From a bacterium (GTDB taxonomy: Bacteria; Desulfobacterota; JAPLJL01), in NCBI GenBank assembly GCA_028713675.1, contig JAQTNV010000051.1:1-25202 (forward strand): a stretch of DNA of 25,202 nt. Reading direction: 5' to 3'. The position numbers were made by a program, and so were the translations under genes. Shown here piece after piece: positions 20,392 through 25,202 of this stretch (position 1 is the stretch's first letter; each line of letters begins with the position of its first letter). Below the pieces are notes generated by a model. That model was not told the DNA's origin. It saw only the letters and a program-made list of their open reading frames with translations, and made no database searches.

Positions 20392-21552
20392 TTACTGTTT
20401 CCTAAGTTTATTGTAATTATAAATATTTACCAGACTCATGAAATTACAGCCGGTGCAATAATAATCGGCCCGGCCCGGGGGTTGATCCGACCAATGGAAG
20501 GAATCCCCTTCTCCATTGGGGCGGATCCAGTGATGGTAGATCATTCCTTTTTCGTACATATCACTGCTGAGGACAAACTCGATCACCTTCCGGGCCCTCT
20601 CGAGGTATTCGGATTTTCCGGTTGCTTCAAACATATTCAGGAAAGCCCAGATAAAAATATTGTTTCCGGACAGGCTCTTTCCGGAAGAGACGCTTTTGTC
20701 CCCGGCGAAATACCCGCCCCGGTCCGGGTCCCGCATCCTCTCGTCGGTGGTTTCGATCAGGGAAACCGCCCGGTCGAGATAAACCCTCTCGCCGGTCAAC
20801 TGATATCCCCGGGCCAGGGACATGATCATCGTTCCCGTCGCCCAGTCCCAGAGATCCGGAAGCGCCGCTCCGTAAAATCCCAGGTCGGGATTCCAGTAAT
20901 ATTGCTCCACCCGGTCCAGGATGTCTTTCCCGTAAACTTTGTATTTTTCGATGCCGGAGGCCCGGTAAAGTTCAAAATCGGTGTGCGCGACGATGGCCGA
21001 CATTAGGGTGGCGACCGCCGTGACCGGGCTGGAAAATCCCTTTCCGGCGAAGGCCTCGGTGAAGCCTGCCACCGGTCCGGAGTTGAAAATAACCTCCAGG
21101 GTGGCGGGGGGAAGCGCTAAAATTTCGCTTCCGCCGGAAAGCCCCAGGCCCGCCAACATCAGGTATTTGTCCTCGCCGGTATAGCGGTAGCCTTCCACCA
21201 GGCCCGGTCCTCCGAAAAGCGCGTCGTTCAAAGCATCGGTCCCGTCCGCGGCGGTCTGGGTTCCCCCGGAAATGATGGATTGGATGGCCAGCCCGATGGC
21301 TTTAAATTCCCACTCGGTGATTTTTCGGGCTTTTTACAACAGGGCCGGATCGTTGTTTTCTATTCCCAGCCGAAAGAGGATCGGGGGCGCGAAAGCGGTG
21401 GCGTCCCCCATCATGTCCCCTTTCCAGTTCCCGTCCTCCGACCAGAAATTATTGTTGAGGTTCTTGAAGATAGCGTCGAACTGGGATTGGAATTGAAAGC
21501 CCCCTTCACCGCAGGAAAGAATAAAACAAATAAAAAACATAAAAAATGTCAT
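20392..21552 (-). pseudogene. Alpha/alpha-barrel-like lipoprotein gene with one in-frame stop (TAA at 21334-21336)
   Basis: The two halves are in the same reading frame, and conceptual read-through gives one protein of about 385 residues: a lipoprotein-type signal (MTFFMFFICFILSCGEGG), then helix-rich sequence including DLWDWATGTMIMSLARGYQ, FIWAFLNMFEATG and YYCTGCNFMSLVNIYN. The paired helices and aromatic motifs recall six-hairpin (alpha/alpha)6 glycosidases and epimerases, but no family is certain. The stop sits in NDPALL-stop-KARKITEWEF; one base change from CAA (Gln) to TAA explains it. No frameshift is seen. The start is uncertain: the ATG at 21552 and everything upstream lie in a dispersed repeat, with no ribosome binding site. 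It could be a true pseudogene, a sequencing or assembly error, or a recoded stop. Confidence 0.7.
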
Positions 21553-21577
21553 TCTGAGCAAAGCGAAGAATCTCGAT
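21551..21577. repeat. Dispersed repeat of the ATTCTGAGC...GAAGAATCTCG type
   Basis: ATTCTGAGCAAAGCGAAGAA followed by TCTCG is a mini-repeat sequence I recognise from spacers of many unrelated genomes. Here its complement supplies the ATG used as start of the lipoprotein pseudogene. Confidence 0.6.
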
Positions 21578-21611
21578 AAATTCATGGGAAAATTTCTTAT
21601 CCTATATTGTT

Positions 21612-21738
21612 GTCATCCCCGCGAAAGCGGGGATCCAGAAAAACAATTTGGTCAATTAACTTCCTGGATTCCTGCTGGAGTTTACCCTGAGCACGTTCGT
21701 TTCTCTCAGTGTAAACTTCGTCGAAGGGCAGGAATGAC
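21612..21738. repeat. REPIN-like inverted element with GAAA-loop hairpin
   Basis: It begins GTCATCCCCGCGAAAGCGGG (perfect stem CCCCGC/GCGGGG around GAAA, 21617-21632) with GGATCCAG, and ends with CTGGATTCCTGC and GCAGGAATGAC, so the ends are imperfect inverted copies (9 of 11). It lies in the 175-base gap between two minus-strand genes and resembles widespread REP/REPIN elements. No gene inside. Confidence 0.65.
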
Positions 21739-21760
21739 GTCTAATATAAAATCCTTCATT

Positions 21761-22441
21761 TCAGAAGCTCATACTCAATCCCATCCCTACTCCATTTGCC
21801 GTCGGGATTGGGATTAATATTAATCGTTTTTGTTTCTCTTTTTCTAGATTTTCATTATATTCATGAACCTTGAACCCATGATAAACCGCTTCGATTACAG
21901 AAATTCCAGCAATTGTACCGAACCATATTTGAATATTTTCTCTATCTATCGCATTACATTCTTCTTCCGTACTGAACTCACTCAATCCGCAACCTAACCC
22001 ACGCAAAGCAGCAATAGAGAAAATCAAACCATTAGCAAATAATTTTATTATTGGAGTTGCGATTTTTTTTGTTTTTGAGGCTTTAACATAATAATCTGAA
22101 GGCAAAGTCCAAAATGAATAAGGAATAGCATTAATCATTAATGTAATCCCAATGCAGCCAATCCCATCAATTGCCCCCTCCGTTTCGGGTTTCGGTTTGG
22201 TCAAGCAAACGGAAGAAATTCCTCCAATTATTATCGGATTGGCAAGATCCCATAATATAGGAAAAACATAGCTTTTGGGTTTCAATTCTTTCGTTTCCTG
22301 GGTTGGTTGAGTTGGCTGAACCGAAAAGGCATCCTGGGCAATGGAAAAATTGTCGGCCAGGCAGGGCTGGGCTAAGAAAAATATTAATAATATGGAGGCA
22401 GAAAATGATTGGAAGAGTTTGGTAAATGCTTTAATTTTCAT
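21761..22441 (-). CDS. Uncharacterised exported membrane protein (226 aa)
   Basis: No family recognised. Residues 1-29 form a signal peptide (MKIKAFTKLFQSF, hydrophobic core, cleavage after PCLA). The mature part begins with a Gln/Thr/Pro-rich stretch (SVQPTQPTQETKELKPK), then about four moderately hydrophobic segments: PILWDLANPIIIGG, IGCIGITLMINAIPYSFW, IIKLFANGLIFSIAALRGL and IWFGTIAGISVIEAVYH. It ends in a Lys/Glu-rich stretch and GVGMGLSMSF, a terminal Phe as in many outer-membrane strands. Four Cys lie in the mature part. I prefer the ATG at 22441 to a TTG two codons earlier. The gene is AT-rich compared with its neighbours, which may indicate transfer. Function unknown. Confidence 0.65.
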   Translation of the reverse strand: MKIKAFTKLFQSFSASILLIFFLAQPCLADNFSIAQDAFSVQPTQPTQETKELKPKSYVFPILWDLANPIIIGGISSVCLTKPKPETEGAIDGIGCIGITLMINAIPYSFWTLPSDYYVKASKTKKIATPIIKLFANGLIFSIAALRGLGCGLSEFSTEEECNAIDRENIQIWFGTIAGISVIEAVYHGFKVHEYNENLEKEKQKRLILIPIPTANGVGMGLSMSF

Positions 22442-22508
22442 TGCCAACTATTTTATATTTAAATAATATATTTCATAGTTGTCTGAAAAATCATAGGTTT
22501 GGGAAGCC

Positions 22509-22611
22509 GAGATTGCTTCGTCGCTTTGGCTCCTCGCAATGACGGCCATTTTGTCATCGCGGTGAGCTGAAATCCTGAGTTCTGCGAAAGGATCCAGGGC
22601 GTGGCGATCTC
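22509..22611. repeat. Inverted dispersed element of the GAGATTGC...CGCAATGAC type
   Basis: GAGATTGCTTCGTCGC and CTCCTCGCAATGAC (22509-22543) are answered by GTCATCGCGGTGAG (22553-22566) and GGCGATCTC (22603-22611), forming a long imperfect palindrome. This is another repeat type I recognise as common in bacterial spacers. It fills most of the 181 bases between two minus-strand genes. Confidence 0.65.
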
Positions 22612-22622
22612 AAGAAAAGTTT

Positions 22623-22946
22623 CTATTGAGCTTTCTCCTTATTCGCGCTGGATTTCTTTTCGAGTTCCTCAATCTCTTCAAGCTCTTTTTCCAGGATTTT
22701 GGCCGGGGGGGTCCGGAGGGTGGACCAACCCAGCCAGATGAAGATCATCAAGAAACCCGACACCGAGATCCAGAGGGGAATGATGATTATCCAATACATC
22801 GAATTCTCGAAATCATCCACCAGCTTGAGCGGATCCCACCCCGCCGGGACCAGGATGGCCAGATAGGTATATAAAAGGAGGAGAAAAATCCCGACGTTAA
22901 ATATGCTCAGTCCGATTATTTTGTCTCTCAGTCCTTTATCTTTCAT
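22623..22946 (-). CDS. Small two-helix membrane protein (107 aa)
   Basis: No family recognised. Two membrane helices are clear, at about residues 11-34 (IFNVGIFLLLLYTYLAILV) and 51-75 (WIIIIPLWISVSGFLMIFIW), joined by an acidic loop (VDDFENS). The last 25 residues are charged and probably coiled coil (ILEKELEEIEELEKK), facing the cytoplasm by the positive-inside rule. A G-rich run (GGGGGTGGGGG) directly before the ATG at 22946 may serve as ribosome binding site, though it is closer than usual. It lies between repeat-filled spacers and upstream of the AT-rich exported protein gene. Function unknown. Confidence 0.65.
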   Translation of the reverse strand: MKDKGLRDKIIGLSIFNVGIFLLLLYTYLAILVPAGWDPLKLVDDFENSMYWIIIIPLWISVSGFLMIFIWLGWSTLRTPPAKILEKELEEIEELEKKSSANKEKAQ

Positions 22947-22954
22947 CCCCCACC

Positions 22955-23025
22955 CCCTTTTAAATCAAGTTCCAATAACCAAAATCCAATTACCAAATAA
23001 ATATCAATATTAAAAAAATCGAATT
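22955..23025. repeat. AT-rich jumbled-word spacer
   Basis: Words of the form CCAATAACCAAAATCCAATT and ACCAAATAAATATCAATATT. Such A/C-rich near-repeats recur in spacers of several anaerobic lineages in my memory; no gene or hairpin. Confidence 0.4.
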
Positions 23026-23030
23026 TATTA

Positions 23031-23081
23031 CGCAGGCTTCCCTCGGCCACAATGCCTCGGGATCTGATCGAAAAGCCTGCG
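23031..23081. repeat. Palindromic hairpin repeat, copy 1
   Basis: CGCAGGCTT (23031-23039) pairs perfectly with AAGCCTGCG (23073-23081). The loop CCCTCGGCCACAATGCCTCG and following bases are almost identical to those of copy 2, 67 bases further on. Confidence 0.7.
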
Positions 23082-23097
23082 GCTACCCAGTTTGTTT

Positions 23098-23148
23098 GCA
23101 AGGCTTCCCTCGACCACAGTGCCTCGGGATCTGATCGAAAAGCCTTGC
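23098..23148. repeat. Palindromic hairpin repeat, copy 2
   Basis: GCAAGGCTT (23098-23106) pairs perfectly with AAGCCTTGC (23140-23148). The outer stem differs from copy 1 on both sides in a compensating way, while the loop is nearly unchanged (two substitutions seen). Confidence 0.7.
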
Positions 23149-23162
23149 CCTACGCATTTGGT

Positions 23163-23238
23163 TTTCATTCGTCAATCGTCATTCGTAAATCGTCAATTCT
23201 TCCCAGCCACCTAACCACCGTGTTTTTCTAAATACCGG
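23163..23238. repeat. Jumbled short-word spacer
   Basis: ATTCGTCAATCGTCATTCGT and AAATCGTCAATTC near 23168-23200, then TACCGGCTACTTGCTACCGG at 23235-23254, which runs into the end of the next gene. No terminator seen. Confidence 0.5.
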
Positions 23239-24159
23239 CTACTTGCTACCGGCTACTTGTTTTTGTCTTTGTTCCTGCCCTTCCGCCCCTTTCAGGATCG
23301 CCGGCGAGACAAAGGCGTATCTTCCGCCTTCCCGGGGAATCATCTCCATCCCTCCCCGCGGACAGCCGGTGACGCAGAGGCCGCATCCATAACAGCGGGG
23401 CTCATAGATCCTGATCCGGTTGTCGACATCCACCCTGACCGCCTCAAAAACGCAGCGCTTGACGCAGGCCCCGCATTTCTCCGCGCCCACGCATTTATCC
23501 TCCACCACCCGGGCCATGCCCTTCCCCTTTTTCACCGCCGCGAAGCCCTGGGCTCCCCTCTTTTTCACGGATTGGATGATGATACAGTGGTCATGGCAGG
23601 CGCAGATGGCGATCTGCTTGGCCCAGGTATGCACCGGCTGGCTGGGGCAGAGGCCGTACATGATGTGGACGAATCCCTGCTTGTCCCATTTCCGGGTCAG
23701 GGCGATGGCGGTATCGGACGAGATCGGGTAGCCGTGGGGAACCAGCTCGACAAAGGTTTCCGACACCACCTGGAGATGCATGCAGGAAAGGACCGGCTTG
23801 CCCTCCTCGTAATTGCCGGTGGAATGCCGGCAGATGCAGGGGGAAACATTGATATGGTATTCGTTCTTCCGGTAGATCCGGTCGAAAAGCGCTTCCAGCT
23901 CCTGCAGGGTGTAGATCTCCCCGGCGTAAAAGAGATTAACCACCAGCCACCTGCCGAAGGCGGGAAAAAGATACCGGAGCGGATTTTTATAAAACCAGTC
24001 GCTTTTTATCACCCAGAAAATGATCCGGATGAAGGGCGTATAAAACCACGAAAACGAGCTCAGGAACAGGCGGGTATGAGGAGCCTCCTTCTTCCAATCC
24101 TTCCCAATAATGACATGAAGGAATGGAAACAATAGCAGGCTTTTAATAAAAAAAATCAT
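23239..24159 (-). CDS. Second CICR-type ferredoxin-like Fe-S protein
   Basis: A 306-residue homologue of the plus-strand Fe-S protein at 5726-6541. The N-terminus is more hydrophobic and aromatic (about 1-80, with IKSLLLFPFLHVII and FYTPFIRIIFWVI), suggesting membrane association. Metal-binding part in order: SPCICRHS (Cys108, Cys110), Cys126, GFVHIMYGLCPSQP (Cys171), CACHDHC (186-192), then two [4Fe-4S] motifs, Cys223-x5-Cys229-x2-Cys232-x3-Cys236 and Cys256-x2-Cys259-x2-Cys262-x3-Cys266-Pro. The first has an enlarged first gap. CACHDHC replaces the six-Cys CSCCPCCC of the paralogue, so the upstream site may bind a different centre. AGGTGG precedes the ATG by 8 bases. The last residues (AEGQEQRQKQVAGSK) are partly encoded by the TACCGGC spacer repeat, so the C-terminus may have been extended by it. 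Electron-transfer role inferred. Confidence 0.82.
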   Translation of the reverse strand: MIFFIKSLLLFPFLHVIIGKDWKKEAPHTRLFLSSFSWFYTPFIRIIFWVIKSDWFYKNPLRYLFPAFGRWLVVNLFYAGEIYTLQELEALFDRIYRKNEYHINVSPCICRHSTGNYEEGKPVLSCMHLQVVSETFVELVPHGYPISSDTAIALTRKWDKQGFVHIMYGLCPSQPVHTWAKQIAICACHDHCIIIQSVKKRGAQGFAAVKKGKGMARVVEDKCVGAEKCGACVKRCVFEAVRVDVDNRIRIYEPRCYGCGLCVTGCPRGGMEMIPREGGRYAFVSPAILKGAEGQEQRQKQVAGSK

Positions 24160-24182
24160 TCGATCGCCACCTAAGGTTTTTC

Positions 24183-24211
24183 TTTACAGTGATTTACAGC
24201 CAGATTATAAT
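24183..24211 (+). promoter_or_regulatory. Predicted sigma70-type promoter for the MBL-fold gene
   Basis: TTTACA (24183-24188), a 17-base spacer and a perfect TATAAT (24206-24211). Transcription would begin about 20 bases before the ATG at 24238. It lies in the 78-base divergent gap with the Fe-S gene. Confidence 0.6.
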
Positions 24212-24237
24212 GAAATTCGATTTTTTACCAGAAAAAA

Positions 24238-24996
24238 ATGAATCAGATTTCAAACCCGCAACCCGGCCTTTACCTGATTACTGGAGGGGTCTGCAATACC
24301 TATCTCCTTACGGGAGAGAGACTAACTGTGATCGATCCCGGGTCCTACCGCGCCGCCGAGCTGGCCGCCGATCTTATCAGGGAAATTCTGAAATCCAACG
24401 GCTCCAACCTGCCCATTGATATAACCTGCACCCATTTCCATCTCGATCACCAGAACGGTGTAGACCATCTGCGAAAACTGACCGGAGCTTCGGTTTTCCT
24501 GAGCGACCGGGCTAAACAGTTTTTAAACGGGAAGAGAATGCCCATCCCGCTCCCCCACCGGATTCTCCGGCTCCTGCCGATCCGGAAGCAGATGGATCAC
24601 GTTATTCCCCGTTGGGAGAATATCAGGCATTCCAGGGACGAAGCCCGGCCCTCCCTTTTCTGGCCCCGGATCAAAACCGAGGTCAGTTCCTGGATCCCGG
24701 ACGATGGTTTTCTCCCCGGACGGAATGACTGGAAGATGCTCGCGAGCCCCGGCCATAGCCCCGACTCGGTTTGTTTTTACAATCTCCGGGACAAGACCCT
24801 GGTCACAGGCGACACGATTTTCAATCTGGACAGCCACCCCTGGTTTCATCCCTTCATTCAGGATAAAATGTCGGCGCGGGAAACCTTCAGGCGCCTGAAA
24901 GCTTTGGAGGTTTCCGCGTTCTATCCCGGGCATGGTCAACCGGTCCAGGGCGGGAATCTGATGGAAAAAGCCATCGGCCCCCGGAGCCGGAATTAA
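24238..24996 (+). CDS. Metallo-beta-lactamase-fold hydrolase
   Basis: A 252-residue binuclear-metal hydrolase of the MBL superfamily, probably cytoplasmic (no signal peptide). All expected ligands are present: THFHLDH (His66, His68, Asp70, His71), SPGHSPDS (His173), VTGDTIF (Asp192) and YPGHGQPV (His232), the last typical of the glyoxalase II-like branch. The N-terminal GGVCNTYLLTGERLTVIDPG is the usual first beta-hairpin. A 60-residue Arg-rich insertion at about 95-155 (PLPHRILRLLPIRKQ) separates the first and second metal motifs and may form a lid. The ribosome binding site is weak. The ATG of the next gene follows the stop by 9 bases, so the two are probably one operon. Substrate unknown; thiolester or other glyoxalase-like substrates are possible. 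Confidence 0.88.
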   Translation: MNQISNPQPGLYLITGGVCNTYLLTGERLTVIDPGSYRAAELAADLIREILKSNGSNLPIDITCTHFHLDHQNGVDHLRKLTGASVFLSDRAKQFLNGKRMPIPLPHRILRLLPIRKQMDHVIPRWENIRHSRDEARPSLFWPRIKTEVSSWIPDDGFLPGRNDWKMLASPGHSPDSVCFYNLRDKTLVTGDTIFNLDSHPWFHPFIQDKMSARETFRRLKALEVSAFYPGHGQPVQGGNLMEKAIGPRSRN

Positions 24997-25005
24997 GACG
25001 GTTAA

Positions 25006-25202
25006 ATGAACGAAAAGAAAAAAGAAGATTTTCTCGACCTTTTGTCCCGGGAATATACCCTCGACTCCATCCTGCAGCAGACCGAAACCCCGGGAGAAAA
25101 GGCGGAAGCCCCTGTGCTCGAAGTCAAGGGCTGGGTCCGGGCCAAGGAACTCGGCCTCCCCTATATCCGGATCAGTACCGATCAGATTGACCCGGAACTG
25201 GT
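25006..25202 (+). CDS. N-terminus of a GspE/PilB-like secretion or pilus ATPase, cut by window end
   Basis: Only 65 codons are visible. After a charged start (MNEKKKEDFLDLLSREY) and an acidic linker, the sequence AKELGLPYIRISTDQIDPEL matches the N-terminal MshEN/T2SSE_N pattern (E-x-L-G-L-P-(Y/F)-(V/I)-x-(L/I)-S-x-x-x-I-D-P-E-L) found in GspE, PilB and MshE. In MshE and some PilB proteins this domain binds cyclic-di-GMP, which would link it to the HD-GYP enzyme 21 kb away, but that link is inference and the diagnostic nucleotide-binding residues are not all in view. The Walker motifs lie beyond the window, so it could instead be a stand-alone MshEN-domain protein. Starts 9 bases after the MBL gene. 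Confidence 0.55.
   Translation, partial: MNEKKKEDFLDLLSREYTLDSILQQTETPGEKAEAPVLEVKGWVRAKELGLPYIRISTDQIDPEL

Noticed and set aside
21553-21585. N-terminal extension MNLSRFFALLR of the lipoprotein pseudogene
   Set aside because: It is the translation of a common dispersed repeat; the lipoprotein signal fits from the ATG at 21552.
23257-24135. Plus-strand 292-codon open frame
   Set aside because: Antisense to the Fe-S protein with complete cysteine motifs; no independent support.

Overview
The window (25.2 kb, mostly GC-rich with a few AT-richer islands) reads as chromosome of a Gram-negative, probably anaerobic bacterium. The evidence is outer-membrane and periplasmic proteins (OmpA C-terminal domain, several lipoproteins), an O-antigen-ligase-type polymerase, an HD-GYP protein, two cysteine-rich ferredoxin-like proteins beginning their metal-binding part with Cys-Ile-Cys-Arg, a DUF362 protein, RCC1 and thrombospondin type 3 (TSP3) repeats, and a GspE/PilB-type N-terminus. 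This mix resembles Desulfobacterota (former Deltaproteobacteria) and neighbouring phyla, but no ribosomal or other strong phylogenetic marker is present, so the placement is inference. I saw no tRNA, rRNA, CRISPR, transposase or phage gene.

Layout. 1-3152 (minus): a secreted subtilisin-family protease cut by the window edge, downstream of a membrane-anchored DUF362 protein. 3281-6541 (plus): stand-alone HD-GYP phosphodiesterase, flavodoxin (ATGA-coupled to it), UbiA/MenA-type prenyltransferase, and a poly-Cys Fe-S protein, a likely signalling/quinone/redox cluster. 6583-8165 (minus): an AT-richer two-gene unit with a seven-repeat RCC1 lipoprotein and a 19-cysteine secreted protein, overlapping by ATGA. 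8461-16971 (minus): one open frame of 2836 codons that dominates the window. 17186-20220 (minus): pdxJ and an O-antigen-ligase/TPR membrane protein. 20392-21552 (minus): an alpha/alpha-barrel-like lipoprotein gene broken by one in-frame TAA. 21761-24159 (minus): two small uncharacterised membrane/exported proteins and a second Cys-Ile-Cys-Arg Fe-S protein, separated by REP/REPIN-like palindromic repeats. 24238-25202 (plus): an MBL-fold hydrolase from a good sigma70-type promoter, then the start of a GspE/PilB-like ATPase.

The most unusual object is the 2836-codon frame. It encodes a signal peptide, about 86 TSP3-type calcium-binding repeats, a Gly5-Cys C-terminal sorting signal (Gly/Cys motif, membrane segment, Arg cluster), and then, without a stop, a second signal peptide, a beta-barrel-like domain and an OmpA peptidoglycan-binding domain. 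It looks like a surface protein and an outer-membrane anchor fused at a point where the sorting tag should have ended the first protein. The TSP3 array itself shows higher-order duplication.

Many spacers are filled either with dispersed palindromic elements or with short jumbled near-tandem words (for example repeated TACCGGC, TTTCGAG or CATAGAG units), each spacer with its own vocabulary. These confuse start-codon choice: two gene starts were moved downstream because the apparent N-terminus was translated spacer repeat.
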